Below are positions 7,008 through 12,492 of a DNA stretch of 12,492 nt, one piece after another. Position 1 is the stretch's first letter, and the number at the start of each line of letters is the position of its first letter. The DNA is taken from contig JAPJQL010000061.1 in NCBI GenBank assembly GCA_030825115.1, forward strand, positions 1 to 12,492, in the 5' to 3' direction. The notes beneath the pieces are model-generated. The model saw nothing but the letters and a program-made list of their open reading frames with translations. It did no database searches and was not told the DNA's origin. The position numbers were made by a program, and so were the translations under genes. Source of the stretch: Lachnospiraceae bacterium (GTDB taxonomy: Bacteria; Bacillota; Clostridia; Lachnospirales; Lachnospiraceae).

Positions 7008-7766
7008 TCATTTCATCAACAAGGATGCACCGGAAATCAGCAGGAGAATGTAAGTAATCACCATAAACAGTTTCTGACTCATGATCGCATACAGCTTTCC
7101 CCCGATAAACATGCCGGCGAGCATAAACGGAACGCTGAGCAGCTGTATGCTTACCAGATGCAGATCCCAAAGCCCTGCCCGGATATCATCAAACAGAATC
7201 AGGGAATTCAGAAAAATCCATATGGTTGAAATAGTTGCTCGGAATCTGACTTTATCACGGACTTTTCGTGTCAGGTAACCGATTAAAAGCGGTCCTCCCG
7301 AAACGAAAATCCCGTGGATAATACCGGCAGCAGCCAGCAGAAGGTAAAGAAGAGGGGTATCATGTGTCTGAATCAAGACATCCTTCTGCCGCTGCGTACT
7401 GCCAGGTATCTGCAACTGTTTTGCCAGTCCCTGGATTGATAATAATATAACAAATATGCCAAGAATCCGGTAAAGCATCTGTTCCCTGCCAGCCAACATT
7501 CCCCGAATAAGAATGCCTCCGACAATTCCTGCCGCCATCACCACAACGATCTTTTTCAGTTCTTTCCAATTCACGCTGTCATGAAAGCCCACGAACACGT
7601 ATATTCCCGACAGCAGTCCCAGCACATTCAGTACCGGCTTCGCTGTCGCATATCCGACCAGCATCAGACCGAACGGCATTGCGAGAATCGTTCCCGCAAA
7701 TCCGGTGATTCCGTGAATAATATTCGACAGAAATATCACCAGATAGAAACAGACTAAATTCATCAT
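7008..7766 (-). CDS. TauE/SafE-family membrane exporter, probable DHPS (sulfonate) exporter
   Basis: A 252-residue membrane protein with about eight hydrophobic segments (about 2-35, 42-62, 71-90, 98-116, 137-165, 178-195, 203-224, 231-250). The two halves each carry a Gly-rich entry segment, 'GITGFAGTILAMPFG' (19-33) and 'GIIHGIFVSGGPLLIGYL' (148-165), which is the internal repeat typical of the TauE/SafE (DUF81) family. Members export sulfite, sulfoacetate and related sulfonates. Fermentative SQ breakdown leaves DHPS, which must leave the cell, so that is the inferred cargo. Two tandem ATGs (7764-7766 and 7761-7763) can serve as start. The SD-like GGAAG lies within the last codons of the GH31 gene, whose TAA is 6 bases upstream, so translation is probably coupled. 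Confidence 0.82.
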   Translation of the reverse strand: MMNLVCFYLVIFLSNIIHGITGFAGTILAMPFGLMLVGYATAKPVLNVLGLLSGIYVFVGFHDSVNWKELKKIVVVMAAGIVGGILIRGMLAGREQMLYRILGIFVILLSIQGLAKQLQIPGSTQRQKDVLIQTHDTPLLYLLLAAAGIIHGIFVSGGPLLIGYLTRKVRDKVRFRATISTIWIFLNSLILFDDIRAGLWDLHLVSIQLLSVPFMLAGMFIGGKLYAIMSQKLFMVITYILLLISGASLLMK

Positions 7767-7772
7767 AGTTTT

Positions 7773-9782
7773 TTACTTCCCGTATTTTTCACGAATCGAT
7801 TCAAACAGCTTTGCCCATACGGAATCCTTCCGGTATAATACCGGTGTATCTCCCATCGGAGCCGCCACGGTGTAATCGCCCTGTCCGTACTCTACGCCGG
7901 TCCACAAATGAACCCACTCACCTTCCGGAAGGTATACCGGCCATTCTGCCTGTCCGGACCGATACACCGGAGCCACCACCATGTCGCTGCCCAGCATGTA
8001 CTGATACTGGATGTCGTAGCAGCGCAGATCCTGCTCGTAATGCAGGAACATCGGACGCTGCACCGGAACACCCTTTGCCGCATTTTCCGCCACCAGAGTT
8101 TTGATGTACGGAGCCAGCATGGTGTAAACGTCAACCAGACGCGCCAGCTGTTTCATGCAGTCCTCGTCATCGTAATACTGGAAATTCTCGTTCGGGCGGT
8201 TGCACTCGTGGGTTCTCATCACCGGAGTGAATGCCGCCATCTCCGCCCAGCGAAGGAACAGTTCCTTCGTGCGGGTATTGCCGAACAGAGAAGTATAACC
8301 GCCGATATCGCTGTGTGACAGACCGCAGCCGATCATGCCCGCACTCAGTGCCGCACAAATTACGGTTGCAAGACCGTCATGGATGGTAAAGTCAACAGAC
8401 TGGTCTCCTGCCCAGAGAAGCGTACAGTGCTTCTGGCTTCCCGTCGCGCCGGCACGCATGAAGTAGACAACCTCGCCCAGCTTTCCGGTCTCAGCCAGCG
8501 CGTCATAGTTGCACTGTGCCCATAAGGCCGGCCAGTGATTATGCTCGATCATTGCGGATTTTCCGCTGTGAAGAACGATATCGTCTGTCGGAAGGTACTC
8601 GCCGAAGTCTGCCATCCATCCATCAATTCCGATATCCAGAATGTGTTTTTTGATGACCTCGTCCTTGAACCACTGGTATGCTTCCGGATTCGTCAGATCC
8701 ACCACTGCGCAGTAGAACTCGCCGAAATCCACCAGATATTCGGTTCCATCGCTCTTCTTTGCAAATGCGCCCTTTTTCAGACCTTCTTTGTAAAGCTCAC
8801 CGTCTTTTACCAGGTACGGATTGACATAGCCGAGGAATTTGATTCCGCGTTTGTGCAGCTCTTCAATATGCTTCGGCAGCTCCGGATACATTTCCTCATG
8901 GAAATGCCAGTCCCATTGAAGACGTTTGCCGAAGGATGTGACGCGCTTGCCGCTCCAGTCCTGACACCAGACCCCGGAAACCTTGATTCTGTTTTCCAGA
9001 GTTTTTTCCATCAGCCCGAAGGAACGCTCGTTTCCGCCCTGTACGCCCATGATCAGACCGTTGTAGACCCATTCCGGAAGCTCCGGCTGACGTCCGAAAA
9101 ATGCACTCTCCTTTTCCAGCAGTTCCAGAAAGCTGCCTGCCGCCTCGATGCGGATCGAAGCAGGAACCTCCCAGATCTGCAGCTCGTGAAAATCCGGATT
9201 ACGGAAATCAAAGTCCGCGTATGCGGTAGAATCCACATGGAGATAATAATGCTCGGAAGATACAAAGGTCGGCTGCGGGTAATTAGTATTGTAATAATCT
9301 CCGCCTGCTCCGCCGTTTTCCACATCGGAACGCCAGGTTACGTAAGTTGTTTTGTCACGTCCCACACCCGGCTCGGAAGTCCAGAGCGGGAAATGTCTTC
9401 CGCGCAGATTGAAGTAGGACATCTGTTCTCCACAGCCATAGCAGTGCTCGGTTTCCTTCGCATCGACGCGGAACCAGAAGCGGTTGATCGCAGGATTTAC
9501 ATTTGTAAAGGAAAGCCAAGCCAGATCACCATCCAGACGGATCACCATCGTCATCTCGCCGCCAAAGTCAATCTCCGCTCCATTCTCATCCACTTTTACC
9601 ACCGATGCCGCCAGCGGACGGCGCTCGATCACATAATCCTCAATCTTAAAGTTGCCCCGGTACATATCTACGTTTTCCTGTCCGCAGCCCACGTAAATCA
9701 CCGGTTTTCCGATTTTCTGTGACAGAATGGTCTTATTACCGTTCACCAGCGACCAATCTGTGCCGTTATGTACAAGTTTCAT
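7773..9782 (-). CDS. sftG: sulfoquinovosidase, glycoside hydrolase family 31 (YihQ type)
   Basis: A 669-residue GH31 enzyme, close in length to E. coli YihQ (678). It hydrolyses alpha-sulfoquinovosides such as sulfoquinovosyl glycerol to free SQ, with retention. The nucleophile is D392 in 'GWMADFGEYLP' and the acid/base is D460 in 'WAGDQSVDF'. The residues that hold the sulfonate in YihQ (Q262, Q288, R301, W304, Y508, as I recall them) find counterparts at Q248, Q274 (CQDW), R287 and W290 (KRLQW) and Y496 (IGGYTS). The offset is a steady 12-14, so this is not an ordinary alpha-glucosidase. An N-terminal beta-sandwich (about 1-230) precedes the barrel, and C-terminal beta domains follow about residue 565. 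No signal peptide is present, so it acts in the cytoplasm and intact glycosides must be imported. GAGGA lies 7 bases before ATG. The gap to the DUF4867 gene is 10 bases. Confidence 0.93.
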   Translation of the reverse strand: MKLVHNGTDWSLVNGNKTILSQKIGKPVIYVGCGQENVDMYRGNFKIEDYVIERRPLAASVVKVDENGAEIDFGGEMTMVIRLDGDLAWLSFTNVNPAINRFWFRVDAKETEHCYGCGEQMSYFNLRGRHFPLWTSEPGVGRDKTTYVTWRSDVENGGAGGDYYNTNYPQPTFVSSEHYYLHVDSTAYADFDFRNPDFHELQIWEVPASIRIEAAGSFLELLEKESAFFGRQPELPEWVYNGLIMGVQGGNERSFGLMEKTLENRIKVSGVWCQDWSGKRVTSFGKRLQWDWHFHEEMYPELPKHIEELHKRGIKFLGYVNPYLVKDGELYKEGLKKGAFAKKSDGTEYLVDFGEFYCAVVDLTNPEAYQWFKDEVIKKHILDIGIDGWMADFGEYLPTDDIVLHSGKSAMIEHNHWPALWAQCNYDALAETGKLGEVVYFMRAGATGSQKHCTLLWAGDQSVDFTIHDGLATVICAALSAGMIGCGLSHSDIGGYTSLFGNTRTKELFLRWAEMAAFTPVMRTHECNRPNENFQYYDDEDCMKQLARLVDVYTMLAPYIKTLVAENAAKGVPVQRPMFLHYEQDLRCYDIQYQYMLGSDMVVAPVYRSGQAEWPVYLPEGEWVHLWTGVEYGQGDYTVAAPMGDTPVLYRKDSVWAKLFESIREKYGK

Positions 9783-9792
9783 AGGAATATCC

Positions 9793-10458
9793 TCAATATT
9801 TCAGTTCTTTGTTCTCGCCCAGAAGCCCCGGAAATGCGCCCTGTCTGATCAGAGGTTCTCTCTCCGGATGAGCGATTACCCATTTGTTCCTTTGCAAAAG
9901 CAGACGGTTCTCCGGCTCCAGCTGATCCGGCTTCGCAGTCAGCGGAGTATTGGTTCCTTTCGGAAGGAGCACGATACCCTTAAATCCCTCGTCCGTCACG
10001 CGGCATGGGGAAAGGTGCAGGGTGGTCTGATACATCTCGATGGCGGTGCCCTTTTCCACAAAGAATACACGGGCATCCTCCACACGGTAGGTATTGTTCC
10101 TGATCTCCCAGCTGTGGCCCAGTGCCAGCATGAAATCCGTCACTGCAATGTTGATCTCGCTGCCCTTGTGATATTCAAAACCGTTGTAGGTGGTGTTGCG
10201 TCCGTTGCAGTAGCCGATTTCCACTTCCATGCCGCCGTACAGACCGTTCTCCACCTGCGCTTTGACCGGATCTGCCTCCAGTCCCGGCTCGGAGGCATGG
10301 TAAATATTTCCGCTCTCCGGGATTTCCGTGCTGCTCTCCATGTATGAAATCAGACCGGAAAAATCATAACCGGTTACAACGCGGCCAAACGGTGCGAACT
10401 CCGGATCCTTTACGGAACGGATCTTCACATCATTTACTTCATTCAGATGCTTTAACAT
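9793..10458 (-). CDS. DUF4867-family cupin-like protein of the sulfosugar cluster
   Basis: A 221-residue cytoplasmic protein that I recognise as DUF4867-like. The central part (about 75-150) reads as a cupin beta-barrel: 'MEVEIGYCNGRN', then 'FEYHKGSEINIAVTDFMLALGH' with H97 and E101 spaced as in cupin motif 1, then 'EMYQTTLHLSPCRV' with H148 as the motif-2 His. Such a His/Glu/His set is the metal site of cupin sugar isomerases (D-lyxose isomerase type). Other conserved-looking parts are 'FAPFGRVV' (21-28) and 'VLLPKGTN' (163-170). It sits between the SLA reductase and the sulfoquinovosidase, 10 bases ahead of the latter. No dedicated SQ mutarotase is seen in the operon, so anomer conversion or a second isomerisation of SQ are the likeliest roles. 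The function is inferred; the fold is read from motifs only. Confidence 0.72.
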   Translation of the reverse strand: MLKHLNEVNDVKIRSVKDPEFAPFGRVVTGYDFSGLISYMESSTEIPESGNIYHASEPGLEADPVKAQVENGLYGGMEVEIGYCNGRNTTYNGFEYHKGSEINIAVTDFMLALGHSWEIRNNTYRVEDARVFFVEKGTAIEMYQTTLHLSPCRVTDEGFKGIVLLPKGTNTPLTAKPDQLEPENRLLLQRNKWVIAHPEREPLIRQGAFPGLLGENKELKY

Positions 10459-10475
10459 AGAAACTCCGCCTTTCT

Positions 10476-11333
10476 CTAATAGCCTCTAACCAGTTTGAAG
10501 GTTGATCTCCAGTCATCCTTGCCGATGCCCATCTCCATACCCTTCTGGTAAACCTTCTGAACGTTTGCCTCTCCCGGCATGTCAAGTCCGCACTCTTTTG
10601 CGAGGTTCATGCAGATATTTACGTCCTTTGCAGCATTTTCAAATGAGAATGCAGTGGTGTAATCCTCTGCTGCCAGCTTCGCTGCCTGGCCGTCCAGATA
10701 GAAGTTCTGTCCGCCGCCATAGGAGATTGCGGTTGCATAATCCGGAATGGAGATTCCGTTTTTCTGTGCAAGAGCCAGAGTCTCGTTTACGCCATTCTGA
10801 ATCTGGGTAACCAGCGCATTATGGCAGATCTTCATAACAAGTCCTTTGCCGTTTCCGCCCATACGAATCACGTTCTCGCCCATGTAGAGCAGAATTGGAC
10901 GCATTTTCTCGCACACATCCTCATCGCCGCCCATATAGATGCCGAGCTTTCCTGCGACTGCAGCCGGTTTGGATTTTACAACCGGCGCGTCCATGAACTG
11001 AGCGCCGGTTTTCTTTACCATCCCGGAAATATCAACGGATACGCTCGGATCAATGGTGCTCATGTCGATACAGATCTTGGATTCATTCAGTACTCCAAGG
11101 ATCGCAGTATACACGGACCGGGAATGCTCTGATTTCGGAACCATGGAAATGATGACGTCTGATTTCTCAGCCAGCTCCACACTGTCTGCACAGGCAGCCG
11201 CGCCTTTGGATGCAAGCAGCTCAACCTTTTCTTTTACAAAGTCAAATACATAAACCGTGTCATCATGCTTTTTAACAATATTTTCGCACATGGACTCGCC
11301 CATGATGCCCAGACCGATAAATCCGATTTTCAT
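10476..11333 (-). CDS. beta-hydroxyacid dehydrogenase family, probable NADH-dependent sulfolactaldehyde reductase
   Basis: A 285-residue protein of the 3-hydroxyisobutyrate dehydrogenase family, at its usual length. The Rossmann motif 'GLGIMG' (7-12) starts the cofactor domain. D31 at the end of strand 2 favours NAD(H) over NADP(H). The catalytic Lys168 and Asn172 lie in 'KGLVMKICHNAL'. The substrate loop, normally D-x-P-V-S-G-G in carboxylate enzymes, reads D115-A-P-V-V-K120-S121. E. coli YihU, the sulfolactaldehyde reductase of another SQ pathway, also replaces this loop with a basic and a hydroxyl residue. The inferred reaction is SLA plus NADH to DHPS, the fermentative electron sink. Oxidation of SLA to sulfolactate is the aerobic alternative but is usually done by an aldehyde dehydrogenase, which is absent here. 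AAGGAG lies about 8 bases before ATG. It follows the transaldolase by 56 bases. Confidence 0.85.
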   Translation of the reverse strand: MKIGFIGLGIMGESMCENIVKKHDDTVYVFDFVKEKVELLASKGAAACADSVELAEKSDVIISMVPKSEHSRSVYTAILGVLNESKICIDMSTIDPSVSVDISGMVKKTGAQFMDAPVVKSKPAAVAGKLGIYMGGDEDVCEKMRPILLYMGENVIRMGGNGKGLVMKICHNALVTQIQNGVNETLALAQKNGISIPDYATAISYGGGQNFYLDGQAAKLAAEDYTTAFSFENAAKDVNICMNLAKECGLDMPGEANVQKVYQKGMEMGIGKDDWRSTFKLVRGY

Positions 11334-11360
11334 GATGTTTTCTCCTTATCCTTGACCAGA

Positions 11361-11375
11361 CGCCCCATCGGGACG
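11361..11375 (-). promoter_or_regulatory. short hairpin between transaldolase and reductase genes
   Basis: On the - strand CGUCCC and GGGGCG pair over a 3-base loop (six pairs, one of them G-U). It stands in the 56-base gap just before the reductase ribosome binding site. It may tune expression or message ends between the first and second genes. No U-run follows, so termination is unlikely. Functional meaning is uncertain. Confidence 0.35.
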
Positions 11376-11389
11376 CGCAACAATTCTTC

Positions 11390-12076
11390 TTACTCAGTGA
11401 TGGTGTTGTCCCACGCATTGATAAAAGTCTCAAGACCCTGATGGGTGTATGCGTGTTTCATGGCATCCTGATATACTGCCAGACCAGTGGTTACGATGTC
11501 AGCACCTGCTACCGCACAGTCAACGATCTGCTTCGGAGTGCGGATGGCAGCGCAGATGATCTCAGTCTTGCCGTAGAAACCATAGTTCTTGTAAATCTCG
11601 ACAATGTTCTTTATATATTCTTTGCAGTCCTCGCCGTTTGCCTCTTTCCAGCCGATGAACGGAGAAACGAACAGGGAACCGTTCTTTGCCGCGAAAATAG
11701 CCTGTGCCGGGGAGAATACCAGAGTCACGTTGGTGCGGATGCCCATCTGTTCCAGCTTTCTTGCAGCGGTAACGCCCGCCTCGGTACACGGAATCTTGAT
11801 TGCAAAGTTCGGGCTGAGCGCAGCAACCTTCTTTGCCATCTCGATCATCTCATCTGCATCATCCAGATGCGGATTAATCTCTACGGATACCGGGAATCGA
11901 TCGATACCTTCCAGCCCTTCTTCCTTGATCCAGTTCGCAATGTCGGTGATCGCGATCATGAACGGCTTGCCGCTCAGCATAATGTGGCGAGGGTTTGTAG
12001 TTACACCGTCGATGCCAAATGTTTTGTAAGCGTACTGAATCTCATCCAGTTTTGCGCTGTCCAGAAAATACTTCAT
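11390..12076 (-). CDS. sftT: FSA/TalC-type transaldolase, 6-deoxy-6-sulfofructose transaldolase
   Basis: A 228-residue member of the small transaldolase (fructose-6-phosphate aldolase, TalC/MipB) family, slightly longer than the usual 215-220. The Schiff-base lysine is K94 in 'AIKIPCTEAG'. D6 in 'MKYFLDSA' and T26-T27-N28-P29 are the other active-site landmarks. Canonical relatives read TTNPS, but here the next residues are R30-H31. The phosphate-side segments also differ: 'SPFIGWKEANG' has Trp where FSA has Arg, and 'AAIRTPKQ' stands for 'ASFKTPRQ'. These changes suit a sulfonate-bearing substrate. The proposed reaction moves a dihydroxyacetone unit from sulfofructose to glyceraldehyde-3-phosphate, giving fructose-6-phosphate and sulfolactaldehyde. 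It is the first gene of the operon, with a strong AGGAGG 8 bases before ATG. Fold and catalytic class are sure; the sulfosugar substrate follows from the neighbours. Confidence 0.87.
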   Translation of the reverse strand: MKYFLDSAKLDEIQYAYKTFGIDGVTTNPRHIMLSGKPFMIAITDIANWIKEEGLEGIDRFPVSVEINPHLDDADEMIEMAKKVAALSPNFAIKIPCTEAGVTAARKLEQMGIRTNVTLVFSPAQAIFAAKNGSLFVSPFIGWKEANGEDCKEYIKNIVEIYKNYGFYGKTEIICAAIRTPKQIVDCAVAGADIVTTGLAVYQDAMKHAYTHQGLETFINAWDNTITE

Positions 12077-12180
12077 TTCTGTTTCCTCCTTTTAATTGAT
12101 TTAATTATTTAATTATTAAAAATACAAGGTAAATTAATATTTATTAGATATTTTTCTTTATTTGCGTTTTTACTATCATT

Positions 12181-12209
12181 ATAATATAGCAATTATGCAT
12201 ATATGTCAA
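12181..12209 (-). promoter_or_regulatory. main promoter of the sulfoquinovose operon
   Basis: On the - strand a perfect -35 TTGACA (12204-12209) is followed by a 17-base spacer and TATTAT (12181-12186), 5 of 6 to the -10 consensus. The expected start of transcription is near 12174, giving an AU-rich leader of about 97 bases before the transaldolase ATG. The spacer contains the 8-base palindrome TATGCATA (12194-12201), well placed for a repressor. A box this close to consensus would be strong unless repressed, which suits an operon controlled by a ROK repressor. Confidence 0.7.
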
Positions 12210-12268
12210 TCACTTTTTTTCATTTATACAATAGTTTTTTAATCATTTTAATCAATTATTCTATTCCC

Positions 12269-12282
12269 TTACATTCCTGTAA
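12269..12282. promoter_or_regulatory. inverted repeat TTACA-N4-TGTAA, candidate regulator site
   Basis: A 5-base inverted repeat with a 4-base centre lies about 60 bases upstream of the operon -35 box. The same TGTAA/TTACA word occurs twice around the -10 box of the ROK gene promoter (2251-2255, 2266-2270). Shared words next to both promoters could mark the ROK binding site, but the words are short and the region is AT-rich, so chance is a serious alternative. Confidence 0.25.
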
Positions 12283-12349
12283 AATTCTTCTGTCAGACCA
12301 CTGCTTTCCGCAGCTCTTTTTAAATTTTGAAAAACTGACTGTTTAAACA

Positions 12350-12397
12350 AATAAAGAAAGCAGAACAGCCTGCCAGCCGTTTCTGCTTTTCTTTATT
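12350..12397 (-). terminator. strong hairpin terminator after the helicase gene, possibly bidirectional
   Basis: AATAAAGAAAGCAGAA (12350-12365) pairs with TTCTGCTTTTCTTTATT (12381-12397): 16 pairs with one bulged T, around a 15-base loop that contains short GC repeats. The outer arms are A-rich on one side and U-rich on the other, so it can act in both directions. It lies 22 bases after the stop of the right-edge gene and well upstream of the operon promoter, insulating the operon from read-through. Confidence 0.8.
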
Positions 12398-12419
12398 CCA
12401 GCGGCAGTCGTCGAACACA

Positions 12420-12492
12420 TCACTGTCGCTGGTTATCCATTTCCGCCTGCACACAAGCCAAAAAACGCTCCCCGTACTTCTCATACTTAAAC
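12420..12492 (-). CDS. C-terminal end of a probable RecQ-type (HRDC) helicase, partial
   Basis: Only the last 23 codons and the TGA (12420-12422) are in the window; the gene continues beyond the right edge. The segment 'KYEKYGERFLACV' resembles the closing helix of HRDC domains, where K.EKYG..FL..I is typical of RecQ helicases. A short Gln/Asn/Glu-rich tail follows. The strong terminator 22 bases further on supports this as a real gene end. The family call rests on about a dozen residues. Confidence 0.5.
   Translation of the reverse strand, partial: FKYEKYGERFLACVQAEMDNQRQ

Larger units (their letters stand above)
12077..12349. other. AT-rich intergenic region upstream of the operon
   Basis: Between the transaldolase start and the terminator no coding frame with a ribosome binding site is visible on either strand. 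The stretch nearest the gene (12091-12180) is almost pure A/T and forms the untranslated leader. It holds the operon promoter and the inverted repeat listed separately. I saw no riboswitch-like or T-box structure. Confidence 0.6.

Noticed and set aside
8535..9722. Long open frame of 395 codons on the + strand
   Set aside because: It lies wholly antisense to the GH31 gene, whose catalytic motifs are all intact. It has no recognisable domain, and antisense openness is common opposite well-used codons.
12302..12320. CTGC/GCAG mini-stem followed by T-run on the + strand
   Set aside because: Only 4 pairs; there is no + strand gene ending here for it to terminate.
1..12492. tRNA, rRNA, CRISPR arrays, insertion sequences, attachment sites
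   Set aside because: No tandem spaced repeats, transposase or integrase frames, terminal inverted repeats or tRNA-like cloverleafs were seen on either strand.

Overview
The window looks like part of the chromosome of a gut-type clostridium, probably Lachnospiraceae. The grounds are moderate GC, AGGAGG-type ribosome binding sites, AT-rich intergenic DNA, a spore photoproduct lyase remnant and a LAGC-lipobox lipoprotein. Species cannot be named from the sequence alone.

Layout. Left edge (1-999): the 3' end of a DUF305 gene on the + strand, converging with a truncated spore photoproduct lyase gene (splB remnant) on the - strand. Centre (1000-12076, all - strand, so read right to left): one catabolic operon. 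In transcription order it encodes an FSA-type transaldolase, a 3-hydroxyisobutyrate-dehydrogenase-like reductase, a DUF4867 cupin-like protein, a GH31 sulfoquinovosidase, a TauE/SafE exporter, a tripartite tricarboxylate transporter (TctC, TctB, TctA), an L-fucose-isomerase-family enzyme and a ROK regulator. Right edge (12077-12492): the operon promoter, a strong hairpin terminator and the last 23 codons of a probable RecQ-type helicase.

How the genes fit together. This is a sulfoquinovose (SQ, 6-deoxy-6-sulfoglucose) utilisation locus of the sulfoglycolytic transaldolase (sulfo-TAL) type. That pathway is known from Bacillus and from gut Firmicutes such as Clostridium symbiosum and Eubacterium rectale. 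The anchor is the GH31 enzyme. It carries all the E. coli YihQ sulfonate-pocket residues at a near-constant offset (Q248, Q274, R287, W290, Y496) plus the catalytic pair D392 and D460. Inferred flow: SQ or SQ-glycerol enters through TctABC; the GH31 enzyme releases SQ; the isomerase makes 6-deoxy-6-sulfofructose; the transaldolase moves the three-carbon unit to glyceraldehyde-3-phosphate, giving fructose-6-phosphate and sulfolactaldehyde (SLA); the reductase turns SLA into 2,3-dihydroxypropanesulfonate (DHPS) and reoxidises NADH; the TauE/SafE protein exports DHPS. The ROK protein is the likely local regulator.

The less usual parts are the tripartite transporter as probable uptake system, the DUF4867 protein with candidate metal ligands, two RNA hairpins flanking the binding-protein gene, and a separate internal promoter for the regulator. 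The pathway itself is not new, but these parts are weakly characterised.
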